Source of the DNA: a bacterium
GTDB lineage: Bacteria > Bacillota_I > Bacilli_A > RF39 > UBA660
NCBI GenBank assembly: GCA_014846175.1
Contig: RKAV01000062.1
Coordinates: 1 to 57,779, forward strand
Direction of reading: 5' to 3'
Length of the DNA stretch: 57,779 nucleotides
Shown: piece after piece, positions 35,255 through 43,957 of the stretch
Position numbering within the stretch: position 1 is the stretch's first letter
Layout: each line of letters opens with the position of its first letter
Notes under the pieces: generated by a model
The model's database searches: none
What the model saw: the letters and a program-made list of their open reading frames with translations, nothing else
What the model was told of the DNA's origin: nothing
Position numbers and translations under genes: made by a program

Positions 35255-35995
35255 ATGTTTAATGATAAAATAGTTTTAGTAACAGGAGGTACTAGAGGTA
35301 TTGGTTATGCTATAGTAGAAGCATTTTTAAAAGAAAAAGCAAAAGTAATACTTTTTGGTTCGAGAGAAGAAAGTGTTACTAAAGCAATTAATTCTTTAAA
35401 AGATGAAAATAATGAATATAAAGTAGAAGGTTATTTTACTAATTTAGCTAATTTAGAAGAAATGGAAAAAGTAACTAAAGAAATAGCTACTAAATATGGA
35501 AGAATTGATGTTTTAGTAAATAATGCTGGTGTGTCATCAAGTACACCTATAACAAGTTATACAGAAGAAGAATGTGATAAGATTATTAATCTTAATATAA
35601 AAGGCGTATTTGCTACTTCTAAAGCAGTTATTCCATATATGACAGGTGATAACCCATCTATTATAAATGTTAGTTCTATGGTTAGTTTTTATGGACAATC
35701 TAGTGGTTGTTTATATCCAACTAGTAAATTTGCTGTTAATGGTTTAACTAAGAGTCTAGCAAGAGAATTAGGTAAAAAGAAAATAAGAGTAAATGCAGTA
35801 GCACCTGGTATAACAAATACCGATATGGTTAAAAATTTACCTGATGAAATGATTAAACCATTAATCAATATGATACCATTAGGAAGAATTGGTGAACCTG
35901 ATGATATTGCTAATGCTGTTTTATTCTTAGCTAGTGATAAAGCAAGTTATGTAACAGGAACTATTCTTCAAGTAGACGGAGCAATGATGTGTTAA
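35255..35995 (+). CDS. Short-chain dehydrogenase/reductase (FabG-like)
   Basis: A 246-residue SDR enzyme using NAD(P). Cofactor loop TGGTRGIGYA near residue 10, NNAG near 85, catalytic Ser in INVSSMVS and YxxxK in YPTSKFA. The length and the C-terminal ASYVTGTILQVDGAMMC fit 3-oxoacyl-ACP reductases, but without fatty-acid genes nearby the substrate is open. Start at 35255 is preferred because AAAGGTGATG precedes it; two upstream in-frame starts overlap that site. The 3' end overlaps the convergent gene by 35 bases. Confidence 0.88.
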   Translation: MFNDKIVLVTGGTRGIGYAIVEAFLKEKAKVILFGSREESVTKAINSLKDENNEYKVEGYFTNLANLEEMEKVTKEIATKYGRIDVLVNNAGVSSSTPITSYTEEECDKIINLNIKGVFATSKAVIPYMTGDNPSIINVSSMVSFYGQSSGCLYPTSKFAVNGLTKSLARELGKKKIRVNAVAPGITNTDMVKNLPDEMIKPLINMIPLGRIGEPDDIANAVLFLASDKASYVTGTILQVDGAMMC

Positions 35996-36539
35996 ATAAT
36001 GAAGACTTTTTAAGCTCTTTTTGAATAATAATATACAAAGGAAAAGATTTAGGATGATTATTTAGTAATCTATAAAGATTAGTTAAACTAGATACTCTAG
36101 TGAAAGAATAATTCTTATCTTTCCTTTTTATTATGCTTTTATCTTCATTAATTAAATAACTAGGATAATTAATACCCTTTAAATATTGATAAACAGTAGC
36201 ATCGCTAGTTTCAAAAGAAAATTTTAAATTATTATATCTTTGTATTTCTACTAGAATTAAATCAATAAATAGATTAGTCTTATCATTCATATTAGAAATT
36301 GTTAAGATAAGTTCTTTTTGATAATTTTTAAATAGCTCTAATATTTCCTTAAAAGTATATAAATTAGTACTTTTCTTAATCTCTTTAAAAGTTAAATTAT
36401 TAAAAGATGTATCACTATTAATTACTATAACAACATTATCACTAGTAAGACCTAATCTAATTCTAAAGCCAGTAATACAATTACTTGTTAAGAGAAGTTT
36501 ATCATTATCTTCTATTATGTCATCTATAATTAATTTCAT
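35961..36539 (-). CDS. Hypothetical protein, possibly degenerate phosphodiesterase fold
   Basis: A 192-residue soluble protein. The stretch TFKEILELFKNYQKELILTISN resembles the barrel strand of glycerophosphodiester phosphodiesterases (LEEVL...LLIEIK), but the catalytic His and Glu pairs are not visible, so an inactive or remote relative is the most that can be said. It overlaps the SDR gene tail-to-tail by 35 bases. The start ATG has AAAGGATTTT upstream on the minus strand. Confidence 0.6.
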   Translation of the reverse strand: MKLIIDDIIEDNDKLLLTSNCITGFRIRLGLTSDNVVIVINSDTSFNNLTFKEIKKSTNLYTFKEILELFKNYQKELILTISNMNDKTNLFIDLILVEIQRYNNLKFSFETSDATVYQYLKGINYPSYLINEDKSIIKRKDKNYSFTRVSSLTNLYRLLNNHPKSFPLYIIIQKELKKSSLFNTSLLRLLEE

Positions 36540-36612
36540 AAATAAAATCCTTTCATTTATTAAGACATCTATAATATTTTATGCTTTTAATCTTCAAAAA
36601 GTCCTAAAAATA

Positions 36613-36621
36613 TGATATAAT
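36613..36621 (+). promoter_or_regulatory. Extended -10 promoter of recG
   Basis: TGA plus TATAAT (36616-36621), 27 bases before GTG 36648. Confidence 0.55.
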
Positions 36622-36647
36622 ATCAGGCAGAAGAAGAGGTGGTAGAT

Positions 36648-38639
36648 GTGGCATTAAAAGATGTTAGAGGTATAGGGCCAAGGTCTTTAGTCCTTTTAAA
36701 TAAAATGGGTATTCAAACAGTAGATGATTTAGTAACCCATTATCCATTTCGTTATGATATTTTGAAAAGAGGATCACTTACTGATACAGTTGATGGTGAT
36801 CATATTATTATAGATGGAAGAATAGAAAGTAGTCCTATTCTTGTAAGATTCAAAGCAGGTCTTAATAAAATGAACTTTAGATTAGTTACATCATCTGGTG
36901 TGGTTGGTATTTCAATATTTAATAGAGCATTTCTAAAGAGTCATTTAGTAGTAGGAACTGGTGTTACAGTAATAGGTAAATTTGATAAGAGAAAGAATGT
37001 TATTACAGCATCAGATATAAAGTTAGAAACGTTATCTGCTAAGATTAAGATAGAACCAGTTTATCATTTAACTAATGGAATTACTAATAAGAATATTTCT
37101 ACTTATATAAATATGGCTTTATTAGGTAATTATAAAGAAATAGTAGATTTTATTCCTTTAGAGTATCAAGAAAAATATAATTTTGTTAATAAAAGAACAG
37201 CGTTAAATATAGTACATAATCCACCTTCTCTTGAAAAGTTAGAAGAAGCAAAGAATAGACTTAAATATGAAGAATTATTTTCTTTTATGTTTAAGATTAA
37301 CTATTTAAAAATGGAGAATAAGAATAAAAATTCTGGTATAAAAAAGGAAATAGATACTAAGAAAATAGATGAGTTTATTAAAACACTTCCTTTTGAACTT
37401 ACAACTGATCAGGAAAAAGCAGTTTCTGATATTGTAAAGGACCTAGCTAGTGAAGGTAAGATGAATAGATTATTACAAGGTGATGTTGGTAGTGGAAAAA
37501 CAATAGTTTCTTTCCTTGCTATATATGCAAATTTTTTAGCAGGATATCAGAGTGCTTTAATGGCTCCTACAGAGATTCTTGCTATGCAACATTATAATAA
37601 TATGAAGGATATTTTTAAAGATATTAATATAAATATTGCTTTATTGACTAGATCAACTAATAAGAAAGAAAAAGACAAGATTTTAACAAGTCTTGCTAAT
37701 AATGAGATAGATGTAATTGTTGGAACTCATTCTTTAATTCAGGAAGAGGTTAAATATAGTAATTTAGGATTAGTTATTACTGATGAACAGCATAGATTTG
37801 GGGTTAATCAACGAGCTAATTTAGAAAATAAGGGTAAGAAACCAGATACTTTATATATGAGTGCTACTCCAATACCTAGAACTTATGCTTTAACAATCTT
37901 TGGTGATATGGATGTATCTACTATTAAAACAAGACCAAAGGGTAGGAAGAAGATACATACGGTAGTAAAAAAAGAAACTGAAATGAAAGATGTTTTGACG
38001 ATGATGTATGAAGAATTAAAACAAGATCATCAGATATATGTAATTGCACCATTAATAGAAGAAAGTGAAAATAGTGATTTAGCTAATGTTAATGAACTTA
38101 AAGATAAGTTAACAGTTGCTTTTGGTAGTAAATATAAGATAGGATTAATTCACGGAAAGATGGCTACAGTGGCTAAAGATAAAATAATGAATGATTTCCT
38201 TCTTAATAAGTGTCAGATTTTAATTAGTACTACAGTTATTGAAGTAGGGGTAGATGTTCCTAATGCTACTATGATGGCTATTTTTGATGCTAATAGATTT
38301 GGACTTTCAACACTTCATCAGTTAAGAGGAAGAGTAGGAAGAAATGATTTACAGTCACATTGTGTTTTAATAAGTAATCAGGATACGGAAAGACTTCATA
38401 TTATGGAGAAGACCACTGATGGGTTTGAAATAAGTGAAGAAGACTTTAAACTAAGAGGACATGGTGATTTATTTGGTACTAAACAAAGTGGTGATATGTC
38501 CTTTAAAATAGCTAATATAAAGAATGATTATTCTATCCTTTTAAGAGCTAGAGAAGATTCTTATCAATACCTCCTAAAGAAGACGGAAGAAGAAAAACAA
38601 TTAAAGATGAAAATTATTGAATCAATTATACATAGTTAA
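36648..38639 (+). CDS. recG: ATP-dependent DNA helicase RecG
   Basis: A 663-residue helicase that remodels stalled replication forks and Holliday junctions. The N-terminal wedge starts with the GPRSLVLLNKMGIQT helix pair; helicase motifs are LQGDVGSGKT (Walker A), TDEQHRFG (DExH-type), SATPIPRT, STTVIEVGVDVPNA and QLRGRVGRN. The GTG start at 36648 has AGAGGTGG five bases upstream. It is the last chromosomal gene before the mobile region. Confidence 0.96.
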   Translation: MALKDVRGIGPRSLVLLNKMGIQTVDDLVTHYPFRYDILKRGSLTDTVDGDHIIIDGRIESSPILVRFKAGLNKMNFRLVTSSGVVGISIFNRAFLKSHLVVGTGVTVIGKFDKRKNVITASDIKLETLSAKIKIEPVYHLTNGITNKNISTYINMALLGNYKEIVDFIPLEYQEKYNFVNKRTALNIVHNPPSLEKLEEAKNRLKYEELFSFMFKINYLKMENKNKNSGIKKEIDTKKIDEFIKTLPFELTTDQEKAVSDIVKDLASEGKMNRLLQGDVGSGKTIVSFLAIYANFLAGYQSALMAPTEILAMQHYNNMKDIFKDININIALLTRSTNKKEKDKILTSLANNEIDVIVGTHSLIQEEVKYSNLGLVITDEQHRFGVNQRANLENKGKKPDTLYMSATPIPRTYALTIFGDMDVSTIKTRPKGRKKIHTVVKKETEMKDVLTMMYEELKQDHQIYVIAPLIEESENSDLANVNELKDKLTVAFGSKYKIGLIHGKMATVAKDKIMNDFLLNKCQILISTTVIEVGVDVPNATMMAIFDANRFGLSTLHQLRGRVGRNDLQSHCVLISNQDTERLHIMEKTTDGFEISEEDFKLRGHGDLFGTKQSGDMSFKIANIKNDYSILLRAREDSYQYLLKKTEEEKQLKMKIIESIIHS

Positions 38640-38671
38640 GTGTAAAGAAGTGGAAAGTTTCGGAAATAAAA

Positions 38672-38700
38672 TTGACATCTTGGCATTTTTTAGTTATTAT
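38672..38700 (+). promoter_or_regulatory. Promoter of putative small RNA
   Basis: TTGACA (38672-38677), exactly 17 bases, TATTAT (38695-38700), with no ORF downstream. Confidence 0.75.
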
Positions 38701-38706
38701 TAAGTT

Positions 38707-38815
38707 ACATGATAGGTAGCTTTTACTATTTATCATGAGGTATAATCTACTGCTTTTTATGTAGATATACTTACCGAAACCCCCTGAAGTTCCCTCGAAA
38801 GAGGGAACGCTTTTT
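38707..38815 (+). ncRNA. Putative small RNA with three stem-loops
   Basis: A promoter-to-terminator unit without coding capacity. Stem 1: ATGATAGGTAG (38709-38719) with CTATTTATCAT (38726-38736), 11 bp. Stem 2: AGGTATAATCTAC with GTAGATATACTT, 12 bp around one bulge (38738-38772). A single-stranded ACCGAAACCCCCTGAA follows, then terminator stem GTTCCCTC-GAAA-GAGGGAAC (38789-38808) and T run. I do not recognise it as 6S, SRP or tmRNA. The C-rich single strand could pair with Shine-Dalgarno sequences (inference). The 3' terminator probably comes from the integrated element. Confidence 0.6.
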
Positions 38816-38851
38816 GTTTTATAAGGCTTTCTGAGGTTTTTAATTTTTTCT

Positions 38852-38893
38852 AGATACCAAGCCAGATACCAAAAACCTTTTTTCAGATACCAA
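38852..38893. repeat. Three AGATACCAA repeats at left end of element 1
   Basis: AGATACCAA at 38852, 38864 and 38885, lying between the core and the integrase stop. They look like arm-type integrase binding sites; two related copies occur at the other end. Confidence 0.7.
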
Positions 38894-38916
38894 ATTTATT
38901 TTTTATTTAAGTTTAT

Positions 38917-40035
38917 TTAAATACCTAGATTTAAATTATCTATGGTATTTTTTACATTAGTAAGATTATTTGGAAACATGTGAGCATAAGTATCTAATGT
39001 TTCTTTAGTACTAGCATGTCCTAAATACTTAGATACAGTTGTTACTGGTTGACCAGTATTAATTAATAATGATGCACAACTATGCCTAAAAGAGTGTAGT
39101 GGAATTCTTCTAATATTAGCACTTTCAGCAATTCGCTTATTTATTCTATGCATCATTCCAAATGTTAGTGGATCTAATTCTCCAAAGATAAACCATTTTT
39201 CATTAAATCCGTAGTATTTCTTTTTATCATTATAAAGATTTACTAAATCATTGTATAAGACATCGGTAAGAGGTAATGTTCTAATACTTTTAGAAGTTTT
39301 AGGTGGAGTTAATTCATAATATTTTTGGCTATCTTTAACGCTATTAGCTTGTTTAGTAATAGATACTAACTTATTATTCCAATCTATATCAGACCATTGG
39401 AGACCTCTTGCTTCGCCTCTACGTAATCCACAATAATATAACATTTCAAACATTGCTTTATCATTTAGATTGGTAGTTCCTGTGATATATTTTTGGAATT
39501 TCTCAAATGTGTAAACATCTTTTTCCACTTTCATTTCATTAGGGTCTTTAAAGAACTCTATTTTTTTATAAAATTTCATTAGATTGATATCATACATTTT
39601 CATTCCCCAATTAAGAATAATCTTAAGAAATTTTTGAACATCATTTCTAGTAGAACATTTAATAGGTTTATTCCATAAGTCTTGTTGGAACTTATGATAT
39701 AGATTCCCATCCATATCTTTTAGTTTAACATTCTCAAAATCAGCAAAATATCTTCTTCTTTTTAAATATGTTTCCATTGTTCTTCTTCTAACTTTATTTT
39801 TTTGAGATTCGATATATTGGTCGGTTAGAGTACCAAATGTCATATCCATATATCCACCAAATTCTACTTTACTATTTAAAAACTCTCTTTCAGCATTCAT
39901 AGCATCTAATTTAGTTTTATATGCTTTAGAAAAACTTTTTTTCCATTTTCCGTTTTTATCTTTTTCATTCCAATAATATTTATATTTACGACCATCTTTA
40001 GTCCATTGATTCTTAGGTAATTTATATATTCCCAT
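38917..40035 (-). CDS. Tyrosine recombinase/integrase of element 1
   Basis: A 372-residue phage-type integrase. An N-terminal AP2-like arm-binding region (WTKDGRKYKYYW, FSKAYKT), a SAM-like core-binding domain (about 65-160), and a catalytic domain with Arg205 in GLRRGEARGLQW, HxxR in LHSFRHSCASLL and the terminal LGHASTKETLDTYAHMF holding His and nucleophile Tyr. All active-site residues appear present. The minus-strand start has GGAGGAATG upstream. It reads toward the att core, the usual arrangement. Confidence 0.95.
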   Translation of the reverse strand: MGIYKLPKNQWTKDGRKYKYYWNEKDKNGKWKKSFSKAYKTKLDAMNAEREFLNSKVEFGGYMDMTFGTLTDQYIESQKNKVRRRTMETYLKRRRYFADFENVKLKDMDGNLYHKFQQDLWNKPIKCSTRNDVQKFLKIILNWGMKMYDINLMKFYKKIEFFKDPNEMKVEKDVYTFEKFQKYITGTTNLNDKAMFEMLYYCGLRRGEARGLQWSDIDWNNKLVSITKQANSVKDSQKYYELTPPKTSKSIRTLPLTDVLYNDLVNLYNDKKKYYGFNEKWFIFGELDPLTFGMMHRINKRIAESANIRRIPLHSFRHSCASLLINTGQPVTTVSKYLGHASTKETLDTYAHMFPNNLTNVKNTIDNLNLGI

Positions 40036-40122
40036 ATTTCATTCCTCCTTTTTTGTTGGGATTTATAAATATACCAGTTCGTAACGATTATATTTTATCA
40101 TACAAACTACGAATATTTATAA

Positions 40123-41502
40123 TCATCTCTCAAAATCATCACGTGATTTATTTTTATTTAAATGTTGTTTTGCTTTATCGATAGCAAAGTCAGGATCATT
40201 AGCTTGATGCCAATTATATGGAATATGAAGTACATCTAATAATTTTGTAGTTAAAGAGTATATTTTGTTTTGAATCGTAATTTTAAAATTATTAAATTCT
40301 TCAGTTAATTCTTGAAATTTATTTTTCCAAAATCCTATTTCTTTATTTTTATTTTCAATAATTTCTTTTTGACTATCAATAATTTTCTTTTGATTAATAT
40401 AAGTCTCTCCTGATTTAAAGTTATTAACTTCTTGAGTCAAAGTTTTAATTTCTAAATCCTTTTTAATATTATCTTCAGCAAGTTCTTTTGAGTAAGCAGA
40501 TAGATTATCTATATCTTCATCTTTATATTGTTTTAAAATACCTTTTTTAATAGGATTTAAGATATCTTTAGATGTTTCTATATCAACTTTATCAATAAAC
40601 TTGTTTTCGGTTTTATTTGCCTCTTTTAATAGTTTGTTTTCATTTTTGATTTCTCGATTTAAAGCATTTAACTCAATTTGTTGTTTCATAGCATTAGTTA
40701 AATGAGTTTTATCTTCACCAATTTCTCCTCTAAATAGATTGAATCCTTTAGATTTGATAAATTCATTATAATCATCTTGGAGTAGAGTATAAGATGCATT
40801 ACCACCTTTTTGTTTCCAAAATTGATCTGAATTTAGAAATTTACCTTTAACAGTTTCATAAATATTTTTACCATTCTTATCTTTCTTTTGAATAGGTACT
40901 AATTTCTTTTCTCCTTTTTTATTAGTTATTTCGTGTTTTAATTGATGACCATTTTCATCTAACTCAAATACTTTTCTCTTAACAACATTCACTACTGGAG
41001 TGAAATATATATGCATATGTGGTGTAGATTCATCAAGATGTATTGCTGCATATCTTATATTTTCACTACCTACATATTCTTTAATAAAGTTTAAACTTTC
41101 ATCAAAGAACTTTTTTATTTCGGTTGGTAAATTATGATTTTCATCTATGACTACATGTCTAATAGGCTGACCTGCCTTATCGCCAGTTTTATAAAATTCT
41201 CCGGTATCTTTAAATTCCATTCCATAGTGTTCGAAGAATTCTTGACCACTTGTTATTATTAAACCATTCAATACTTTTGTACTTTTCTTATTTGGATTAT
41301 AGTTTATATTGTTTGAATAAAGATAATCAAAAGTTGAACTAGCTAGAGTAGGACCATCATAATTTATTAATTCTATATTATAAGGAGTTCTAGTGTTATC
41401 ATATTTACCAGAACCTTTTCTTTCTTTTAATTCTTTATCTATTCCACCAATATCTGATGCTTTAAATTTTTCTAATCGTAGTGCTTGTTTTCCTGAGTAC
41501 AT
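40123..41502 (-). CDS. MobV-type relaxase of element 1
   Basis: A 459-residue plasmid-recombination/mobilization relaxase. The histidine triad is HLDESTPHMH (His155, His162, His164), which coordinates the metal used for nicking oriT. Two short charged insertions rich in Lys/Asp follow, then a helical coiled-coil C-terminal half (about 275-420). Strong RBS AAAGGAGGTC. The oriT-like sequences lie immediately upstream of its start, as in other MobV systems. Confidence 0.92.
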   Translation of the reverse strand: MYSGKQALRLEKFKASDIGGIDKELKERKGSGKYDNTRTPYNIELINYDGPTLASSTFDYLYSNNINYNPNKKSTKVLNGLIITSGQEFFEHYGMEFKDTGEFYKTGDKAGQPIRHVVIDENHNLPTEIKKFFDESLNFIKEYVGSENIRYAAIHLDESTPHMHIYFTPVVNVVKRKVFELDENGHQLKHEITNKKGEKKLVPIQKKDKNGKNIYETVKGKFLNSDQFWKQKGGNASYTLLQDDYNEFIKSKGFNLFRGEIGEDKTHLTNAMKQQIELNALNREIKNENKLLKEANKTENKFIDKVDIETSKDILNPIKKGILKQYKDEDIDNLSAYSKELAEDNIKKDLEIKTLTQEVNNFKSGETYINQKKIIDSQKEIIENKNKEIGFWKNKFQELTEEFNNFKITIQNKIYSLTTKLLDVLHIPYNWHQANDPDFAIDKAKQHLNKNKSRDDFER

Positions 41503-41543
41503 TTATTTTGACCTCCTTTCAATGATTGTTTTAAAATAATACT

Positions 41544-41742
41544 CTATCTCACTAGGGCATAATATATGCCCAACCGTGAGCTAAGGAATATTCCTTAGAA
41601 TCCTTTATGCTTGTAATAGCTAGAACCAATACCTAATAAATAGGTAAAGGCATTCGCTATCACAAGATTAATTAAACGATATACTATATCATTTAATTAA
41701 TGGATAATGAATTCACTATCGCCACTTCCAACCTTACAGGTT
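41544..41742. other. Candidate oriT and secondary-structure region of element 1
   Basis: Contains CTATCTCACTAGGGCAT...GCCCAACCGTGAG (41544-41580; nested CTCAC/GTGAG and GGGCAT/ATGCCC pairs), the palindrome CTAAGGAATATTCCTTAG (41581-41598), a 15-bp hairpin with one mismatch (41667-41701), TCACTATCGCCA (41713-41724) and AACCT-TAC-AGGTT (41730-41742). The first motif, a following AAGG/CCTT hairpin and TCACTATCGCCA recur in the same order before the relaxase of element 2, so they are under selection and probably include the nick site. Confidence 0.65.
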
Positions 41743-41756
41743 AGAACGTGCCTCGT

Positions 41757-42707
41757 TCATTCATTATTTTCAGAAGGTTCTTCATAAGAACAATGCCATA
41801 ATCTCTCATTAGCAGTTCTTTTACTTGTTATATGAAGACCTTCTTTCTCCAACAAACTTAGGTTTCTTTGAATTAAACCTCCAAGTTGTGTTGGTGTTAA
41901 TAAAATATTTGTTTTAGATAAGATATCTGATATAGTGTAATCAAAATCTTTCTTAGCAACTGCATATTTTATAAATAGTAGTAGATTATAATCAGTTTCA
42001 TCGTCAGTGTTTTCATCTATAACACTAAATGTTTGATTTTCATTTCTTTTTAAATTCAATTCTAATCTACTAAAATCTCTACCTTTATAATCTAAAGTTA
42101 GTTTATTACAATTACTTTTTGATTCTTTTAATTTCATAATTCCAGATGCATCAGCAGTTAGTCTGACACTACCCATAATTCCATTACTTTTATTTAAGTG
42201 ATGTGTAACAAATAATGTACAGTTATATTTTCTACATATTTCTTTAAACTTTTTAAATACAACATTATTTATTTCCTGATAATCGTTTTGATTATAGTTA
42301 CTATCAAATTTAATGTCTTTAAACATATCAATTATTACGAATAATGGTTTTTTATCAAAGGTTAATTCATGAATATCTCTTTCTATATCTCTGATATAAA
42401 AATCTGGAATATCATCTATATCTATAATGTGTAATTTATCTACATTAGGGTTCAAATTCATTAATTTAAATCGGTCTTGTAATTGATTTATGTCGCCCTC
42501 TGTGGTAATATATAAGACATGAGAGGGATTTACTTTGAATCCTAAAAAATCTTCTCCAGTAGTAAGAGAGAAGGCAAGTTGCTGAGCAAACATTGACTTG
42601 CCAACCTTAGGATGAGATACAAGTAGATAAACTCCATTTGATATCATTAGGTTTTCGACGATGATATCTTTTTTTATGCTTTTATTTACTTCGTTTATTT
42701 GTTTCAA
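41757..42707 (-). CDS. RepA-like AAA ATPase/helicase of element 1
   Basis: A 316-residue P-loop ATPase of the RecA/RepA-like group often carried by mobilizable elements. Walker A is SHPKVGKSM near residue 33, Walker B LFVIIDMF, and VTHHLNKS is the following sensor-like motif; a winged-helix-like C-terminus (SDILSKTNILLTPTQLGGLIQ) follows. It probably supports element replication after excision. It starts with TTG (42707) behind AAGGAGATAC. Its homologue in element 2 is broken. Confidence 0.82.
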   Translation of the reverse strand: MKQINEVNKSIKKDIIVENLMISNGVYLLVSHPKVGKSMFAQQLAFSLTTGEDFLGFKVNPSHVLYITTEGDINQLQDRFKLMNLNPNVDKLHIIDIDDIPDFYIRDIERDIHELTFDKKPLFVIIDMFKDIKFDSNYNQNDYQEINNVVFKKFKEICRKYNCTLFVTHHLNKSNGIMGSVRLTADASGIMKLKESKSNCNKLTLDYKGRDFSRLELNLKRNENQTFSVIDENTDDETDYNLLLFIKYAVAKKDFDYTISDILSKTNILLTPTQLGGLIQRNLSLLEKEGLHITSKRTANERLWHCSYEEPSENNE

Positions 42708-42722
42708 TTTGTATCTCCTTTC

Positions 42723-42974
42723 TTACATGTTTTTAATTAATTGTTTACTAGAAACTCTAGATTCTAAATAAGAAATATCTATATCAAAGAATGCTACAAC
42801 TTCTTTAGTTGGTACAACAGACTTTGGAATTAGATAACCTTGCTTTTCTAATTTGTCTTTTATTTTCTTTTTAGCCTTTAGTGCAGAATTCCTACCAAGA
42901 TGTCCAAGTTTCATAATATCTTCTAGAGTGCACCATTGCTTAGCTACTAAATTTAATGTTTCTTCTGCAGTCAT
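42723..42974 (-). CDS. DUF3173-like small DNA-binding protein, element 1
   Basis: An 83-residue protein. LEDIMKLGHLGRNSALKAKK looks like a helix-turn-helix, followed by GYLIPKSVVPTKEVVAFF typical of the small DUF3173/excisionase-like proteins of integrative elements. It may assist excision or initiation. A close homologue sits at the same place in element 2 (54031-54267). RBS AAAGGAGAT; 15 bases before the repA-like start. Confidence 0.8.
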   Translation of the reverse strand: MTAEETLNLVAKQWCTLEDIMKLGHLGRNSALKAKKKIKDKLEKQGYLIPKSVVPTKEVVAFFDIDISYLESRVSSKQLIKNM

Positions 42975-42992
42975 ATTTTTATCTCCTTTCCT

Positions 42993-43247
42993 TTAATCTT
43001 TTTGTGGTGATACATAAATGTAATAAGTATCATCAAGTGAATTATAGATAATATATTTTTTCTTTCTTAATTCTCTAAATGCCAGTGCAACATCTTTTCT
43101 ACTATCATTACTAAGAGAGTAGAGGTCAGTATTTTCAAGTTCTTCATTAGTTCTAACTAATAGAGAATTAAGCATACTAGTTGTTCCGATAGATAAATCT
43201 TTAGGAATAATAAATTCTTCAATATTATCTTTCTTAAATAATCTCAT
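42993..43247 (-). CDS. Hypothetical protein of element 1, possible winged helix
   Basis: An 84-residue protein with helix-rich middle (LNSLLVRTNEELENTDLYSLSNDSRKDVALAFRELRKKKYI) and a short beta end (YNSLDDTYYIYVS), a pattern compatible with a winged helix. No family recognised and no counterpart in element 2. ATG 43247 is preferred to GTG 43253 because GGAG lies nine bases before it. First gene of the minus-strand mobilization operon. Confidence 0.65.
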   Translation of the reverse strand: MRLFKKDNIEEFIIPKDLSIGTTSMLNSLLVRTNEELENTDLYSLSNDSRKDVALAFRELRKKKYIIYNSLDDTYYIYVSPQKD

Positions 43248-43271
43248 ATTCACATTCTCCTTTCTTATCAG

Positions 43272-43323
43272 TGTCCGACATTAAGGACAATTCAAATATA
43301 ACATTGTCCGAGAATACTGTCAA
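43272..43323 (-). promoter_or_regulatory. Promoter and operators of element 1 mobilization operon
   Basis: Minus strand TTGACA (43323-43318), 17 bases, TATATT (43300-43295). TGTCC-N8-GGACA (43272-43289) lies just downstream of the -10, and another TTGTCCGAG is inside the spacer (43304-43312). These repeated half-sites are likely operators for the divergent XRE repressor. Confidence 0.75.
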
Positions 43324-43342
43324 TACAATTTGGCCGAAAAAC

Positions 43343-43371
43343 TAGACATTTAAACAAAAATGTGGTAAAAT
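43343..43371 (+). promoter_or_regulatory. Promoter of XRE repressor and cargo, element 1
   Basis: TAGACA (43343-43348), 17 bases, TAAAAT (43366-43371). A GGCCGAAA half-site-like stretch lies just before the -35. Confidence 0.65.
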
Positions 43372-43411
43372 CAAATTATTGAGAGAAAAAAGGGGAGAAA
43401 GAAGTGTTATT

Positions 43412-43942
43412 ATGAACTCAGAAGAACTTAAAAATTTAATTGAATCAGCAAGAGAGGTTAAAGGTATTTCACAAAGAGAACTAGCTAAATTAACAGGTAT
43501 TAGTAGAAGTACTTTAAATGATTTAATTAATGGAAAAATAAAAAAAGTAGATATTGATGATCTACGTAAAATTGCAGAAACTTTAGATATGTCATTACAA
43601 AAGCTATTAAAAGCTTCTGGTTATGATGAAATGTCTTTATATTTTCATGCTCATAAAAATAAGGATAAATATGCTGATAAGTCTAGTAAAGATTTAAAAG
43701 AATTAATTGAACAATATAAAGAATCAGAAACGGATTTATTACAATTTGATTTTACTAAAAGAGAAAATGCTAGAAAAGCATCATTTATAATTTTTGAAGT
43801 AGCAGAACACTTGACTTTACTTAAAGATGGTAAAAGTAAATACACTTTAGAACAAGCAATAGAAGAATTAAATAAAGCACAAGAATTACTTAATCCAATT
43901 ATGGATAAGTATGATTATAAAAAATTACCAAAGAAAGATTAG
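43412..43942 (+). CDS. XRE-family repressor of element 1
   Basis: A 176-residue regulator with an N-terminal Cro/C1 helix-turn-helix (SQRELAKLTGISRSTLNDLING, residues about 20-42) and a helical C-terminal half. It is divergent from the mobilization operon and is the first gene of the cargo transcript, 15 bases before the nucleotidase fusion. I use ATG 43412 because the homologue in element 2 aligns from there; the longer TTG start lacks support. No protease or autocleavage site is recognised. Confidence 0.85.
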   Translation: MNSEELKNLIESAREVKGISQRELAKLTGISRSTLNDLINGKIKKVDIDDLRKIAETLDMSLQKLLKASGYDEMSLYFHAHKNKDKYADKSSKDLKELIEQYKESETDLLQFDFTKRENARKASFIIFEVAEHLTLLKDGKSKYTLEQAIEELNKAQELLNPIMDKYDYKKLPKKD

Positions 43943-43957
43943 TTAAGAGGTGTTGCA

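Noticed and set aside
38707..38815. 6S RNA, SRP RNA or tmRNA downstream of recG
   Set aside because: The conserved SRP loop, the 6S central bubble with long closing stem and the tmRNA Ala-type ends are not seen.
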